DNA from: Amphibalanus amphitrite
Taxonomy: Eukaryota; Arthropoda; Thecostraca; Balanomorpha; Balanidae
Direction: 5' to 3'
DNA: 64,000 nt
NCBI RefSeq assembly: GCF_019059575.1
Contig: NW_024881987.1
Coordinates: 186,001 to 250,000 of the forward strand
Shown here: positions 44,064 to 54,923 of the stretch, piece by piece
Numbering within the stretch: position 1 is the first letter of the stretch
Layout of the letters: every line of letters begins with the position of its first letter
The notes under the pieces: generated by a model
What the model saw: only the letters and a program-made list of their open reading frames with translations
Database searches by the model: none
Told to the model about the DNA's origin: nothing
Translations under genes and position numbers: made by a program

Positions 44064-47000
44064 ATGGCGCAAAGCCTGCCCATTCCGCCGCCTTTCCAAC
44101 GGGGAGAGGACTTCTCGCGGTGGCTTCGCAGCTGTGAGTGCTATATGCTAGCCGTGAACATTGATAAGCCGGCCCGTAAAGCAGCTACAGTGCTAACGCT
44201 TCTCGGCACAGACGTACAAGATCTTGCCAGGACTCTGCCCGCAGTGGAAGGTGCCGCAGCCGATGACTACAGCCAACTCACTGCCAAACTGAAAGCGCAC
44301 TTCGATGCGTCAGTTAACGCAACGTATGAGCGAGCGCAGCTGCAAGCCCTGGTGCGCAAAGACGGTGAGAGTTTTGCGCTTTTCGTCAGTCGGCTAAGGC
44401 TGCAAGCCGATAAATGCAACTACCCGCCCGAGCAGCGGGAAAGCAGTGTGCTGGAGTGTGCCGTAGCCCGCTGCGCTGACAGGGAACTCCAGCGCAAATT
44501 CTTCGCTATCGCTGATCTCACGCTGCCCCGCGCCCTAGAAATGGCAAAACAAGAGGAGGAGATCAGAGCTCAGGTCAGTGAACTCAATGCCGGATTTCAA
44601 AGACACGCGCCTGCAGTGCACGTCGTGCAAGAGTCGTGCTGCTCGAGATGCAACAGCCGAAAACATGCAGCCGCAGAGTGTCCCTTTCGGAACAAGCTGT
44701 GTTTCCGGTGCAACAAGAAAGGACACTCGCAATCTGCCTGTCGGGGTGCGGCCCCGACCCAGAGCAGGTCAGCAAACTCAGCAACAGCTTCGCCTGCCAG
44801 TCCATGCTCAAGGTGTCTGAGCAAACGTCACCAGCCTGCCAGCTGTCCGTTCAAGTCCGCTCAGTGTTTCAAGTGCCGCAAGATAGGCCACACCCAGGCG
44901 GCCTGCCGAAGTGTGAGGGGTGACGGTTCTGCGCCTGCAAGGGACCGTGCTCATCATGTGTCCGACGCCAGTGAAGTCGCTGAAGCGCCTGCCGACTCCA
45001 GCCTGTTCACGCTCCGCACAGGATCTGATCGCATGGCTCCAATCGAAGTAAAAGTCTACATCAACGGAGAGCCTGTCACAATGCAAGTGGATACAGGTGC
45101 CAGTCGCTCTATCATGAGCAAACGTCTGTTCAAAAGTCTACCACTCCAGCCCCAGCTGCAACCACCCGATCGTGCTCTACTAACGTACACACAGGAGGAG
45201 GTGCCCGTGGTAGGTGTCGCTGAAGTAGAAGTGGTCTACCAAAGTCAAAAGGCAGTGCTCCCGCTAGTGGTGGTGGAGACGCCCGGACCCCCACTACTGG
45301 GCCGGGAGTGGCTACAAAGGATTAAACTGGACTGGGCGGCCCTGTTCACACAGGATCCAGTCCTATCTGTCGAGCCTAGCGCGGCTGAACAGGATCTCTC
45401 TGCATCGCTAGCCTGTGTTCGTGCCGAGTTCCCAGAGCTGTTCGAACCCGGCCTGGGTCACTACAATGTTCAGAAAGTCGCTATCCAGCTCGACCCGGAA
45501 GTAAAGCCAATCTTCCATAAGCATCGCCCTCCGCCCTTTGCGCAACGAGAAGCAATCGAAAGGGAGTTGGATCGCCAGGTATCACTAGGCATCCTGGAGC
45601 CTGTCAAAACTTCACGATGGGCCGCTCCAGTGGTTGCGGTGAAGAAACCTGACGGCAGTGTTCGACTGTGTGGCAGTTACGACTTGACTGTCAACAAGGC
45701 CAGCAAATTGGAAAGGTATCCTCTGCCCCGAGTTGAAGAGCTGTTCGCCGCCCTGGCAGGCGGGAAAAAGTTCACGAAGATAGACCTTCGAGAGGCCTAT
45801 CTGCAGCTCGAACTGGATGAAGACAGCAAAGAAGCGTTGACTATCAACACGCATAAGGGCCTGTTCCGCCCTCAGCGTCTATGCTATGGAGTCAAAAGTG
45901 CTGTCAGTCTATTCCAAAGAGAAGTGGAGACACTCCTGGCTGGCATCCCCAATGTGGCCGTCTTTCTGGACGACATAGCCGTGACAGGCCCAACTCCAGA
46001 AAAACATCGCCAGAATGTGCAAGCAGTTCTGCGCCGTCTCAGTTCAGCCGGTTTGCGCGTCAACGCCGACAAGTCGGTGTGGTTGGCTGATGAAGTCAAC
46101 TACCTCGGCTTCCGCATCTCCTCAGCAGGAGTCCAGACCACATCCGAAAAGACACGAGCCGTGCTCGAAGCACCTGAGCCGTGCAACCTGTCCGATCTGA
46201 GAGCGTATCTCGGCATGCTCCAGTACTACGGACGGTTTCTGCCCAACCTGGCTACAGTTGCCGCCCCGCTGTATGCGCTGGAAAAGAAGGACGCTACCTG
46301 GATCTGGTCATCTCCTCAGCGAGCCGCGTTCAACGAAACGAAGGAAATGCTAGCAGCAGCTCCGGTGCTCGCCCATTACGAGCCTGACAAGCCACTCGTT
46401 CTCACCACCGATGCAAGTTCGTGCGGTGTGGGAGCCGTCCTCAGTCACCCAGATGCCACGCTCAACATAGATCGCCCAATTGCGTATGCAAGCCGTACTC
46501 TGTCTAGTGCGGAGAAAAACTACAGCCAACTGGACAAGGAAGCGTGTGCAATCATGTTTGGAGTGACCAAGTTCCATCAGTTTCTCTATGGCCGATCGTT
46601 CGTCATAAAAACGGACCATCAACCACTGCTGGGTCTGCTCAGCCCGGACAAAGCCCTGCCTCAGACCGTCTCGCCCCGGCTGCTCCGCTGGCGCCTGCAT
46701 CTGAGCGGCTATCAATACAGTCTGAAGTTCACGCCGGGAAAGCTGATCAGTAACGCCGACGGCCTCAGCAGACTGCCGCTACCAGAGCCGGCAGACCAGG
46801 ACAATGCCCAATACATCGCCAATGCAACGGGGAACAATGCCGTCCCCGCTGACATCATCCAGATGTTAGAAGACGTCTCAAAGTCCGTGGACGTGGATCA
46901 CGTCCGCGCTGCAACTGACCGTGATCCTGTTCTGTCACGTGTTCGCCGCTGGCTGCAAACACAATGGCCTGAGTCATCGCCCGGAGATGAGTTCCAGCCA

Positions 47001-48272
47001 TATCATCATCGCCGTCTAGAGCTCAGCTTGCAAGATGGCTGCATTCTGTGGGGGTGCCGGGTCATCGTCCCTCCCCCTCTCCGGGATCAAGTTATCACAA
47101 TGCTACATGATGGTCATCCCGGCATCAGTCAGATGAAACGTCTGGCGAGGAGTCACGTATGGTGGCCCCTACTGGACTCGGACATCGAAACGTGTGTGAG
47201 AGCGTGCCACAAATGCCAAGCAAACCGCAGCGCACAACCAGAAGTGCCCGCTCAGCCCTGGACATTCCCACAGCGCCCATGGCAACGAGTCCACGTGGAC
47301 TTTGCGGGTCCGCTGGAGGGAAAACAGCTTCTGGTGGTCGTGGACGCATATTCCAAATGGTGTGACGTTCACATCTGTCACTCTACCTCCAGTGCAGCTG
47401 CAATTGAAAAGCTCCGAATGAGTTTCAGCTCCAAGGGACTGCCAGCAGTGCTGGTAACCGACAACGGCACCGCGTTCACATCTGCCGAGTTCCAGGCCTT
47501 CATGAAAGGAAATCGCATTCTGCACAAGTTCAGCCCGCCTCTCCATCCTGCCTCAAACGGTCAGGCAGAGGCACTGGTCAAGGTCGTCAAAACAGCGCTC
47601 GCAAAGCGCACGGATGGCTCGCTTCAAACAAGGCTATCTCGTTTCCTGTTCTCATACAGGAACACACCGCATAGCACCACAGGTCGCTCGCCAGCTGAGC
47701 TGCTCCTGGGCCGCCCACTTCGCACACCCCTGGACCAGCTGCATCCAGATATCGCTGCAAAAGTCGCTCGACAACAATACTCATGGAAACACCGCACGGA
47801 CCAGTCCGCATCCGACAGACAGTTTCAGGTCGGTGACTGGGTCTACGTAACAGCGATCACCAACGCCGTCGACAAATGGCTACCAGCAACGGTCGCCGCC
47901 GTGCTCGGTCAAAGCTGTGAGGTACAGCTAATGGACGGCCGACTGTTCGTGCGTCACCGCTCCCATCTCCGAGCCCGCAGCGCGCCGGCCTCGGCCCCAG
48001 CGGCCGTCTCATCCGACCTCAGCCGGTCCGGTGCCCGGCCGTCACCGCCGCAGCCTGGCCAGACGCCACCTGACACCGGTCCGGATCAGCTGACTCGTGC
48101 ACCGCCGCCGCCGCCCGCTGGTGCACCGTCGTCGCCCGCTCGTGCATCGGCGCCGCCTGCGGCCGAGCCGTCTCGGTCGTCCCCGGCGCTGACACCTGGA
48201 CCCGCGCCGCGCACATGGACTCCGGCCCGCCCCGTTCGTCAGAGGCGGGCCCCTGACCGTCTGATCATGTGA
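44064..48272 (+). CDS. Gag-Pol polyprotein of Ty3/gypsy element
   Basis: Encodes a 1402-residue fused polyprotein. I chose the ATG at 44064 (reading MAQSLPIPPP); the frame is open a little further upstream but only with a TTG. Order seen: Gag capsid-like region (1-185); four CX2CX4HX4C zinc knuckles (near 192, 212, 247 and 267); aspartic protease with DTGAS (near 343); reverse transcriptase with KIDLREAY (near 573) and FLDD (near 636); RNase H with TTDASSCGVGAV (near 782); integrase with an HHCC finger (1014-1050) and D-D-35-E (near 1078, 1132 and 1168); a GPY/F-like segment with VGDWVYV; then a Pro/Ala-rich tail. Domain order RT-RH-IN is typical of Metaviridae, and the integrase wording resembles the K02A2.6/Mag group. 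Gag and Pol share one frame, so no frameshift signal is needed. Confidence 0.95.
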   Translation: MAQSLPIPPPFQRGEDFSRWLRSCECYMLAVNIDKPARKAATVLTLLGTDVQDLARTLPAVEGAAADDYSQLTAKLKAHFDASVNATYERAQLQALVRKDGESFALFVSRLRLQADKCNYPPEQRESSVLECAVARCADRELQRKFFAIADLTLPRALEMAKQEEEIRAQVSELNAGFQRHAPAVHVVQESCCSRCNSRKHAAAECPFRNKLCFRCNKKGHSQSACRGAAPTQSRSANSATASPASPCSRCLSKRHQPASCPFKSAQCFKCRKIGHTQAACRSVRGDGSAPARDRAHHVSDASEVAEAPADSSLFTLRTGSDRMAPIEVKVYINGEPVTMQVDTGASRSIMSKRLFKSLPLQPQLQPPDRALLTYTQEEVPVVGVAEVEVVYQSQKAVLPLVVVETPGPPLLGREWLQRIKLDWAALFTQDPVLSVEPSAAEQDLSASLACVRAEFPELFEPGLGHYNVQKVAIQLDPEVKPIFHKHRPPPFAQREAIERELDRQVSLGILEPVKTSRWAAPVVAVKKPDGSVRLCGSYDLTVNKASKLERYPLPRVEELFAALAGGKKFTKIDLREAYLQLELDEDSKEALTINTHKGLFRPQRLCYGVKSAVSLFQREVETLLAGIPNVAVFLDDIAVTGPTPEKHRQNVQAVLRRLSSAGLRVNADKSVWLADEVNYLGFRISSAGVQTTSEKTRAVLEAPEPCNLSDLRAYLGMLQYYGRFLPNLATVAAPLYALEKKDATWIWSSPQRAAFNETKEMLAAAPVLAHYEPDKPLVLTTDASSCGVGAVLSHPDATLNIDRPIAYASRTLSSAEKNYSQLDKEACAIMFGVTKFHQFLYGRSFVIKTDHQPLLGLLSPDKALPQTVSPRLLRWRLHLSGYQYSLKFTPGKLISNADGLSRLPLPEPADQDNAQYIANATGNNAVPADIIQMLEDVSKSVDVDHVRAATDRDPVLSRVRRWLQTQWPESSPGDEFQPYHHRRLELSLQDGCILWGCRVIVPPPLRDQVITMLHDGHPGISQMKRLARSHVWWPLLDSDIETCVRACHKCQANRSAQPEVPAQPWTFPQRPWQRVHVDFAGPLEGKQLLVVVDAYSKWCDVHICHSTSSAAAIEKLRMSFSSKGLPAVLVTDNGTAFTSAEFQAFMKGNRILHKFSPPLHPASNGQAEALVKVVKTALAKRTDGSLQTRLSRFLFSYRNTPHSTTGRSPAELLLGRPLRTPLDQLHPDIAAKVARQQYSWKHRTDQSASDRQFQVGDWVYVTAITNAVDKWLPATVAAVLGQSCEVQLMDGRLFVRHRSHLRARSAPASAPAAVSSDLSRSGARPSPPQPGQTPPDTGPDQLTRAPPPPPAGAPSSPARASAPPAAEPSRSSPALTPGPAPRTWTPARPVRQRRAPDRLIM

Positions 48273-48411
48273 TCGGCATACTGTAACGTGCTTCATCGTG
48301 AAAATGCTGATCGCATATTTTGTTCTGTGCCTCTTACGGCCTTATGTACTGCTTGCTTTGCGTTTTACCAGCTTCTCACGTGTTGCTTGTTTCCTCCCGA
48401 TGTGCTATACC

Positions 48412-48425
48412 TAAGAGGGGAGGAA
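48412..48425 (+). promoter_or_regulatory. Polypurine tract
   Basis: AAGAGGGGAGGAA immediately precedes the 3' LTR and would prime plus-strand DNA synthesis. Confidence 0.75.
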
Positions 48426-48426
48426 T

Positions 48427-48597
48427 TGTTCTGTCTGCGGGTACTGGCCGCCCCGACACAATTGTTCTGTCTGCGGGTACTGGCCGCCCCGCCACCTAGT
48501 GGTCGGCTGGCCACCCGCGCTCGCGCCCGGCGCCGGAGTAGGCGGCCGGGCAGTCGGTATTGACGAGGCTTGGCGCAAGCACGGTGGAAATACAACA
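48427..48597 (+). repeat. 3' LTR
   Basis: Identical by eye to the 5' LTR over all 171 bases. Confidence 0.92.
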
Positions 48598-48769
48598 GTC
48601 AATTTTGGTGCATTCGCCAGATAGGCTGTCGTGAAAACGGTCACTGACATTTCGGTGGCGATATCGGCATGTCTTTAGCAATTCGCATATATTTGAGTTA
48701 GCAGGCTTGGGACCGGCTCCCCTTTTCCCGACGGCCACGGGGCGCGGCCTAGACTGTGCCACTTCCTTC

Positions 48770-48926
48770 CAGAGGCGGATCCAGCTCAGAGTTTTGCGGG
48801 GGGGGGGCAAACCATAGAAATTTATCGATTCTTTCCATGCATCGTCCATAGGCGTAATGTTAAAATCATGCCGTTTGTGGGGGGGCAAATGCCCATTTTG
48901 CCCCCCCCCCCCTGGATCCGCCACTG
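48770..48926. mobile_element. hAT-like MITE, AGGCGGATCC family
   Basis: CAGAGGCGGATCCAG and CTGGATCCGCCACTG are terminal inverted repeats, followed inward by G-tract-CAAA and TTTG-C-tract. CTTCCTTC is duplicated exactly at 48762-48769 and 48927-48934. 157 bp, non-coding. Confidence 0.85.
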
Positions 48927-48934
48927 CTTCCTTC

Positions 48935-51900
48935 TCCGTATCTACGTCGGCTCTTCGCGCTGTGACGCACGTTGGACGCAGCTGCGTGCGCTCTGGTGTG
49001 GTCAGCCGTGCCCGCTGGCCCACTGGCCACAGTGCATCAGTTCCGCACTGCGCAGTTGCAGTGAGCGCATGCGGTGGATTCCAAGGCCGAGCCGGTGCAA
49101 CCAGATAGAGGCCCCGCCGAGCGCCGACCCAGGAGTATTAGAACGTAGGCCCGACCGGCCCCTGTCCGCCTGACCGCAGCCGGCCGGTCGGTGGGCATCA
49201 CAGAGGCTCAGCTCGGGGAAACGCCGTGGCAGAACAGGACTGGGCGACGCTACTTGATTGGAGCGCGGCAGGCTGTCCTTGATTCGGAGCTACTCCGCGG
49301 TAGTCTATTTTTAGCCCGTCTGTGTGTGGTCGTCTGACAGCTATTATGACAAAGCCGGTCACGAATGTCGTTCGGCAGGTCTTCTATCAGCGGCTGTGTG
49401 CTGCACTACTGTCGACTAATGTAGGTATGTAGATAGACGGGATTTCTAAATAGCTGGTCTTTGAATCGTATAACGCGACTGAAAGTTTCAAATCAATAGT
49501 TGATTTTTTATAATAGCGTGAGCTCGCTGTCAAGTACCTACAGCCTGTAGCTAGTCGGTAGAGCAGGTCTGTGGTGTGATGGGTAGGGCATGCATATCAG
49601 TGGACACAGATGGCCGCGCAGCTGTAGGAACGCGTTTGGCCAAGTGGTGACACATCGATAAATGCCCGCATATGTACTGTACTCATACCCTGTATGTAGG
49701 TGCCTAAATGTCGCGGAAGTTTCACAAAGATGGAGTAAGTGCACAATAAATATAGCAAGATGTGTGAGTGAGTGAGTGAGTGAGAGAGTGAGTGAGCGAG
49801 TGAGTGATAAAAAAGGAGTGAGAGGGGGAAGAGTCCTCCAAATAAATAGACAGGTCAACATAAGCACGACAAAATTTCTATGTTTTTTTTTTAGTATTTA
49901 TTTACAAAACGACATTCATGTTTGGTTTGACATTGCACAATTCAAATCGGACGCGCACATGATTTCGCAATTCCGTCCTTCAGCAGAAAAGACTCACGGA
50001 CGAGTGTAACATAGTCGCTTAGCAAAGCAACTTCAACTTTAGCTCATATCACAGAATCGCGTCCTGTCTTTCAAATCCGTTTTACCTGACCCGTGCACAT
50101 ATGGAGCCCTGGCCTCGTACATAAAGCGCCGGCGCGACATAGGAAAAGGAGGACAGTGACCGCGCACACTACACATTGCACACCAACGAGCACGATCCCA
50201 ACTACGGACCGGCCAACAACAAGGCGTAACTTTCTATCCGCCTGCGCACTTTTCTGAGTTACAGTAGTGTTGCAACCACGGGGTATAGCGGGGCGGAAGG
50301 AGCCAACACCTACAGATAACTTGTCAGTCAATGTCCAGTGACGCAACGCACACGTGCGCACACAACCTCACACACCGTTATCGTTCAACTGGTTATCAAC
50401 ATCGCCGCCTGGACCTCATGCGGCTTCTCTGAGTTGGCAGCCGGTGTCGCCTGCTGGTGTGAGACGTCTACTGGTCTCTGGCGCTCGGATTCCCGTCTTG
50501 AATACAGACTGTCTTCGACATGTCGAGATGTCTGCGTCTGTCTGCACCGCCTCGCTGCCCTGAATACAGAACTGTCTGATGGTTGTCCTAGCCAGCTCCT
50601 CACTCGTGCCTGAGTGTCGACTGTCGACGGTTTCCGGCTACACGCACCTCTGCTCGAAGTGCCAGTCGCACGTAAGGTTCGCACCAGAGCCATCGAAGTG
50701 CCAGTCACTTCAGGTCCATACCAGAGCCACCAACAGACTGACGACGGCGAAAGACTATAAACAACTGACTGACAACAAAGTCTCCCGGCATTTTGCGGCG
50801 GTTGACCTGGTCTCCTCGTCTTACCAGGAGCCCTCGGTGCCGCAGGACCCTCAGCGCCGCTGGGGTTTTAGTGACTCTGGGTCCGGCAGTGCCTCTGAGG
50901 ACCATCAGTGCCACTGACTTCTCAGTGCCGCTTGGGCTTCAGCGTGGCTGGGCCCCTCAGTGCCACTGCAGGATCCTCTGCCATTGGGGCCTCAGTACCT
51001 CCGAGGCCCTCAGTGCCGCTGGTGCCGGCCGCTGCCGGGACCGTAGCCGTTCACCTTGTGGTAGTAGGCGTAGGCGGCGGCTCCGGCAGTGACCGAAGCC
51101 ATCAGCTGCAGGGCGCGGCCGGCCGGCGCCGGTGCCACCGCCTGCACGGGCCGCGCGCCGTACCCCCACGGCCTGCTGGGACAGCCGGATGGGTGCACGG
51201 CCCGCCACGCCGCCGCTCCGCCCTGGCCGCGCGTCTCACCGGTCGACGGGAACATGGCTGCACCTCGGCACCGCTCTAGGACTGGTCTCCGCGCCGCGCG
51301 CGAGAGCACTGACGGGGGTGTCGGCGCCGACCTGCACCACTCGCCGGCGCCGGCACCGGCCGGTGGCAGGCCGCCAATCGCCGGACAACGACCGGCCGCC
51401 TGCGCGCGCCGCCGCCAGGGGCCGGGCGTGCACTGAGGCCGGCCCGGGGCGCCTTTCTCTGCACCCTGCACGCCCCGCCGGTCATGGGTATACGTGAGCC
51501 GGTTCACGCAGTTGCTGCGGGCGTCAGGCGCTGCGCAGTTGATTTAAGCCGCGCGTCAGGCCAGCCGAGCGGAACAGAGCACGTCCAGCCAGATGCCAAG
51601 GAGCCTTGTCCGCTAATTTTGGCACTGGCTTTGATATCAGGACCCGGCTCTTTGAAACGGAACCAGTGTTCATTATGGCTCTGCTAGATCGTTTACAGAC
51701 CCTAGCGTTACCATCTCGTTATCTTTTAGATCTGTTGCAGAACATAATGCGTTGAAAACAAAGGTAGTGTGCAAAATGGTCCCCTAGAAAATGCCAGCCA
51801 AGCCACGCCCACGTTATCAAATACCGGACTACGATAACTTGAACTCAGCTCATGCACCATAGCCCTGTGAGCTTGCTATCCCAAGATGAGGTATGAGTTT

Positions 51901-52337
51901 AATTTCGTTTTCCCTTGTGTTGGTAGATAACGGTACCTACCTATGGTATATTTTCCTGTTACCTTTAAACATCAACATTTGTCTCCATTTCAAGATATAC
52001 ACAAATCGACATGAACTGTTTTATTAAACAAAACAAAAAATCATTGCATCTTTTCAATAGATAAATCTGACGTTCTTTTTCTATAGAGTAGGTATGTATC
52101 AGCGCGTTGGCTTGCCACCGTTATGCGTCGGGCTCTGTTATAATGTCTAACGTCAGTGTCATTATTTGCAACAGGAACGTATTCCCCGGTGGAACATGAC
52201 CGTCATGCATTATTTTTACTGCCGTCCCGTCAGTGTCTGCCCATATTTACTCTGCTGACCTGCGCCCTCCAGCGTCTGCTGACCGTCCTACGACTACTCC
52301 ACTGCTTTCTCAGCGAGTGTCTGTCGCTGCTCCGCTG
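48935..52337. other. Intergenic with simple repeats and weak coding hints
   Basis: Includes a (GAGT)n run (49761-49808) and a degenerate 30-45-bp CCTCAGTGCCNCTG repeat (50830-51030). On the minus strand an 81-codon frame (51255-51010) ends with a hydrophobic segment LMASVTAGAAAYAYYHKV. It could be a small membrane protein but has no supporting splice sites or homology that I recognise. Several overlapping GC-rich ORFs here are probably fortuitous. Confidence 0.3.
52020..52025 (-). promoter_or_regulatory. AATAAA polyadenylation signal for CFAP184-like gene
   Basis: Minus-strand hexamer about 375 bp downstream of the stop at 52401. Confidence 0.4.
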
Positions 52338-52445
52338 CTCTCCCGGTCAGTGTTTGCTGGCCGACCTGTGCCGTTTGTCGTGCTGCTGCTGCTCTCCCGG
52401 TCAGTGTTTGCTGGCCGACCTGTGTCGTTTGTCGTGCTGCTGTTG
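52338..52445. repeat. 54-bp tandem duplication overlapping a CDS end
   Basis: 52338-52391 and 52392-52445 are near-identical (CTCTCCCGGTCAGTGTTTGC...). The second unit contains the stop codon region of the minus-strand CFAP184-like gene. Confidence 0.8.
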
Positions 52446-54140
52446 TTTGCGCGCGCGCACCGTCTGACGAATTTCCTGCGTCATCCGCTGGTGGTCGGCG
52501 TACTCCTTCTTCAGCGTCTGCAGCTCGCGCACCAGGCGCGCCTCCTCGTCCACCCGCGCCTCGAAGTCGCGGAGGAGCGCCTCGTGCCCGAGCAGGCCGG
52601 CCGTGGCGCGCTGGCTGGCCGTCCGGTTGCGCACCTGGTCGCGGCGCTGTTTGAGCTGCGCCAGACTCTCTCGGCCGTGGGTGACCTCTGCCGACACGGT
52701 CTCCAGGTGCTCCCGACGGCGCGTGTTCTCTGTCTGCTCGAACTGGATCCGCTCCTTCAGGTGGGTCAGGATCTGCACGGTGCTGCTGATCTTCCTTCGC
52801 AGCTTGGTGAGGTCCTCGTTGCGCTCCTCAATTTTCTCGGCGTACGTCTGATTCTCGATTTTGAGCTGCTCGAAGTCGATCAGGTGGATGCCGCCGGCGA
52901 GCTCCTCGCTCTCGCGCAGGGTCTGCTCGAGACGGTTGAGGCGCGTCTCGCGGCGGAGGCTCTCCAGGCGCGCCTCCTGCACCTCGACCTCCTTCTGCTG
53001 CTCGCGACTGATGAGCGCCTCCACCTCTGAGGCAGCCATCAGGCGGCCGGTGCGACTGCTGCGCGACTTTAGAGCCACCTGTCTGCGCAGGTCCACTACC
53101 TCGGCGTAGGCGGAGGCCACCAGCTCGCTCTGCTGCTCCACCTGGGCGCGGAAGGCTGCCAGCTCCTGCTGGCGCCGCTCTCGCTCCTCGTCCGTGAAGC
53201 GCTGCTGCTCGCGGATGCCGTTCAGGTAGCGGCTGTAGCGCGCCTCCAGCTCGCCCACGTTCTTCTCCACGCGCTCGGCGGCGTCGTCCGTTTTGCGGCT
53301 GAAGTGCTGGCTGAGCCGCTGCTGGAGGCGCTGGTTGCGCGCCAGCAGCTGGCGGCGCAGCAGCAGCAGCGCGCGGTGCTGCTGCTCCAGGTTGCTGCGC
53401 TCCACTAGACGCGTCAGACTGCTGCGGCCGCCGCTGTCCGCGGAGCCAGGCGTGGTCGCTTCCTCTGCCGAGGACCGGTCTGACGTGCTCTCGTCCTCTG
53501 GTGTGTGGGCGGATGTGCTCTCCGCTGATCCGCGCTCTGTCGTCTGCTCCGCGGCACTCGCTGTGTCTTCATCGTCCGCAGGCTGTTGCGATGTGATGTC
53601 AGTGACCCCGTCCTCCTCTTCCTCTCCCTTTCCAAGTGAGGACGCGTCGTCCTCTGCGACCGTTGGCTCCCCTCCGGTGGTGGAGTCGTGAGCAGCCTCG
53701 TCGGTTTCCTGTTGACTTGCGTTAATGGTTGGAGTGACTCCAGGGTCAGCCTCCTGAGGAGTGGCATCAGATTGCGGCGCAGCACCTCCCGCAGGATCTC
53801 CGTCTGTCGGGGCGACATTCTCTCCCTCTGTCACTCCCGTTTCTGGGCTTGGTTGGACTGCGCTTTCCTCATTAGGTTCCGCCGCCGGCTGTTGGCCTTC
53901 TGGGCTCAGTTGCGCAGCGCCTTCTCCCGCTCCCTGATCGCCCGGATCGGGAGGTCCCTCAGGAGGGTCGGCTGTCTGGGAGTGCTCGACCGCCTCCGCA
54001 TCCGGAGCTGCGCCAGCCCCTTCCTCAGCAGGTGCGGACGCGTCTCCGCTCGGGACCTCCTCCGTCTGCTGTGCGGGATCTTCGGCTGCAGTGGCCTCTG
54101 CAGGGACCTCCTGTGCTTCACCTTCCTCAGCCATGCTCAT
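52401..54140 (-). CDS. CFAP184: CFAP184 (CCDC96)-like axonemal coiled-coil protein
   Basis: A 579-residue protein in one exon. I start at the ATG at 54140 (MSMAEEGE); a second ATG at 54134 is equally plausible, and the frame before them has only a TTG. Residues 1-240 are acidic, Glu/Ala/Thr/Ser/Pro-rich and low complexity. From about 260 to the end the protein is continuous coiled coil. The segment GIHLIDFEQLKIENQTYAEK then EERNEDL and, later, GLLGHEALLRDFE is the diagnostic core of the DUF4201/CCDC96 family. Human CCDC96 is of similar length (about 555). Known members bind CCDC113 and sit on ciliary or flagellar doublets near radial spoke 3 and the N-DRC. The C-terminus is Lys/Arg/His-rich. 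Presence of this gene implies motile cilia or flagellated sperm. It lies just downstream of the collagen gene on the same strand, with no sign of shared function. Confidence 0.88.
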   Translation of the reverse strand: MSMAEEGEAQEVPAEATAAEDPAQQTEEVPSGDASAPAEEGAGAAPDAEAVEHSQTADPPEGPPDPGDQGAGEGAAQLSPEGQQPAAEPNEESAVQPSPETGVTEGENVAPTDGDPAGGAAPQSDATPQEADPGVTPTINASQQETDEAAHDSTTGGEPTVAEDDASSLGKGEEEEDGVTDITSQQPADDEDTASAAEQTTERGSAESTSAHTPEDESTSDRSSAEEATTPGSADSGGRSSLTRLVERSNLEQQHRALLLLRRQLLARNQRLQQRLSQHFSRKTDDAAERVEKNVGELEARYSRYLNGIREQQRFTDEERERRQQELAAFRAQVEQQSELVASAYAEVVDLRRQVALKSRSSRTGRLMAASEVEALISREQQKEVEVQEARLESLRRETRLNRLEQTLRESEELAGGIHLIDFEQLKIENQTYAEKIEERNEDLTKLRRKISSTVQILTHLKERIQFEQTENTRRREHLETVSAEVTHGRESLAQLKQRRDQVRNRTASQRATAGLLGHEALLRDFEARVDEEARLVRELQTLKKEYADHQRMTQEIRQTVRARKQQQHDKRHRSASKH

Positions 54141-54917
54141 AAACGACAATAATTACTTCAATGCTGCATTTGGGTCAAATTGGGCGACATGGATATAACA
54201 GGTTCTAGAAATGCTGTATCAAGTAATAGGCCGTGGGGAACAATTGATGCAGAAATAGCCCTGATATAAAAGAACGAAGTATATAGACGAATTCAGATAG
54301 TATTTCAGCTTATGAAGGATATTTCGTGCCCGGGTGAGTGCAAATGAAATGGTGCTAAAGTCCGTAACTAAAATTCGCTGACGAACAAAAGCGGACAAAG
54401 CGTCTCCAAATTTCTGTGTTAATTTGAAGTTTGAGCAAGGATTGAAGCGTCTTGTTACCTGTAACGTGCTGCGTTTTACAGAACCCCTCCTGCAAAAGTG
54501 ATTTGTAGGTATGGGCTCTGATTCGCCTTGACTGGTTTATGCATAAAGATCATAAGATCTCTAAGATCTCTATGGGTATTTGATCATTCCTGTAGGTAAT
54601 AAAAACATGCATGTTTTACTTATTATTAAAAAAAAAAAACTTCTGAAACATACCAGTACCCTGAGGTTAAACTGAGCTCAAAAGATGCACTATCGGGTTC
54701 TATCGAGTCTAACTTTGCATAAATCATCAAGCGTGTGCCTCAACCGTCCATGGCCATTGTCCAATGCCTCATTTACAAGTTTCCATGCTGAAAGTCTTCG
54801 CCGTTTGTTGAAGGCTTTCCATTTCCTATGGGTGACTTCGAATCCTTCAAAGTCATTCAAACGTTCGGCTCAGATCATGTTCATTGCATAAAAACACGAC
54901 CTTTAATGTTGTGCATT
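54141..54917. other. Spacer between CFAP184-like and collagen genes
   Basis: Probable 5' flank of the CFAP184-like gene. AT-rich, no clear promoter element or other gene. Confidence 0.35.
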
Positions 54918-54923
54918 TTTATT
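54918..54923 (-). promoter_or_regulatory. AATAAA polyadenylation signal for collagen gene
   Basis: Minus-strand AATAAA about 605 bp past the collagen stop. The intervening 3' UTR (55040-55500) is very GC-rich and gives fortuitous ORFs. Confidence 0.45.

Larger units (their letters stand above)
43703..48597 (+). mobile_element. Complete Ty3/gypsy LTR retrotransposon
   Basis: Two identical 171-bp LTRs (43703-43873 and 48427-48597) start TG and end CA and are flanked by the exact 5-bp duplication GTCAA (43698-43702 and 48598-48602). A candidate primer binding site and a polypurine tract sit where expected. A single uninterrupted gag-pol frame fills the interior. There is no env frame. Identical LTRs and the open frame imply a recent insertion and probable competence, though activity cannot be read from sequence. 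Confidence 0.95.

Noticed and set aside
44535-47811. Antisense ORFs within the retrotransposon
   Set aside because: Short shadows of the gag-pol frame, without signals of their own.
48273-48426. An env gene after gag-pol
   Set aside because: Only about 150 bp lie between the stop and the 3' LTR, with no open frame of useful length.
49540-49620. tRNA-like word TAGCTAGTCGGTAGAGC
   Set aside because: Resembles an A box, but no B box or cloverleaf follows.
52233-53691. + strand ORFs over the CFAP184-like gene
   Set aside because: Antisense shadows of a GC-rich coiled-coil CDS with a recognisable family core on the minus strand.
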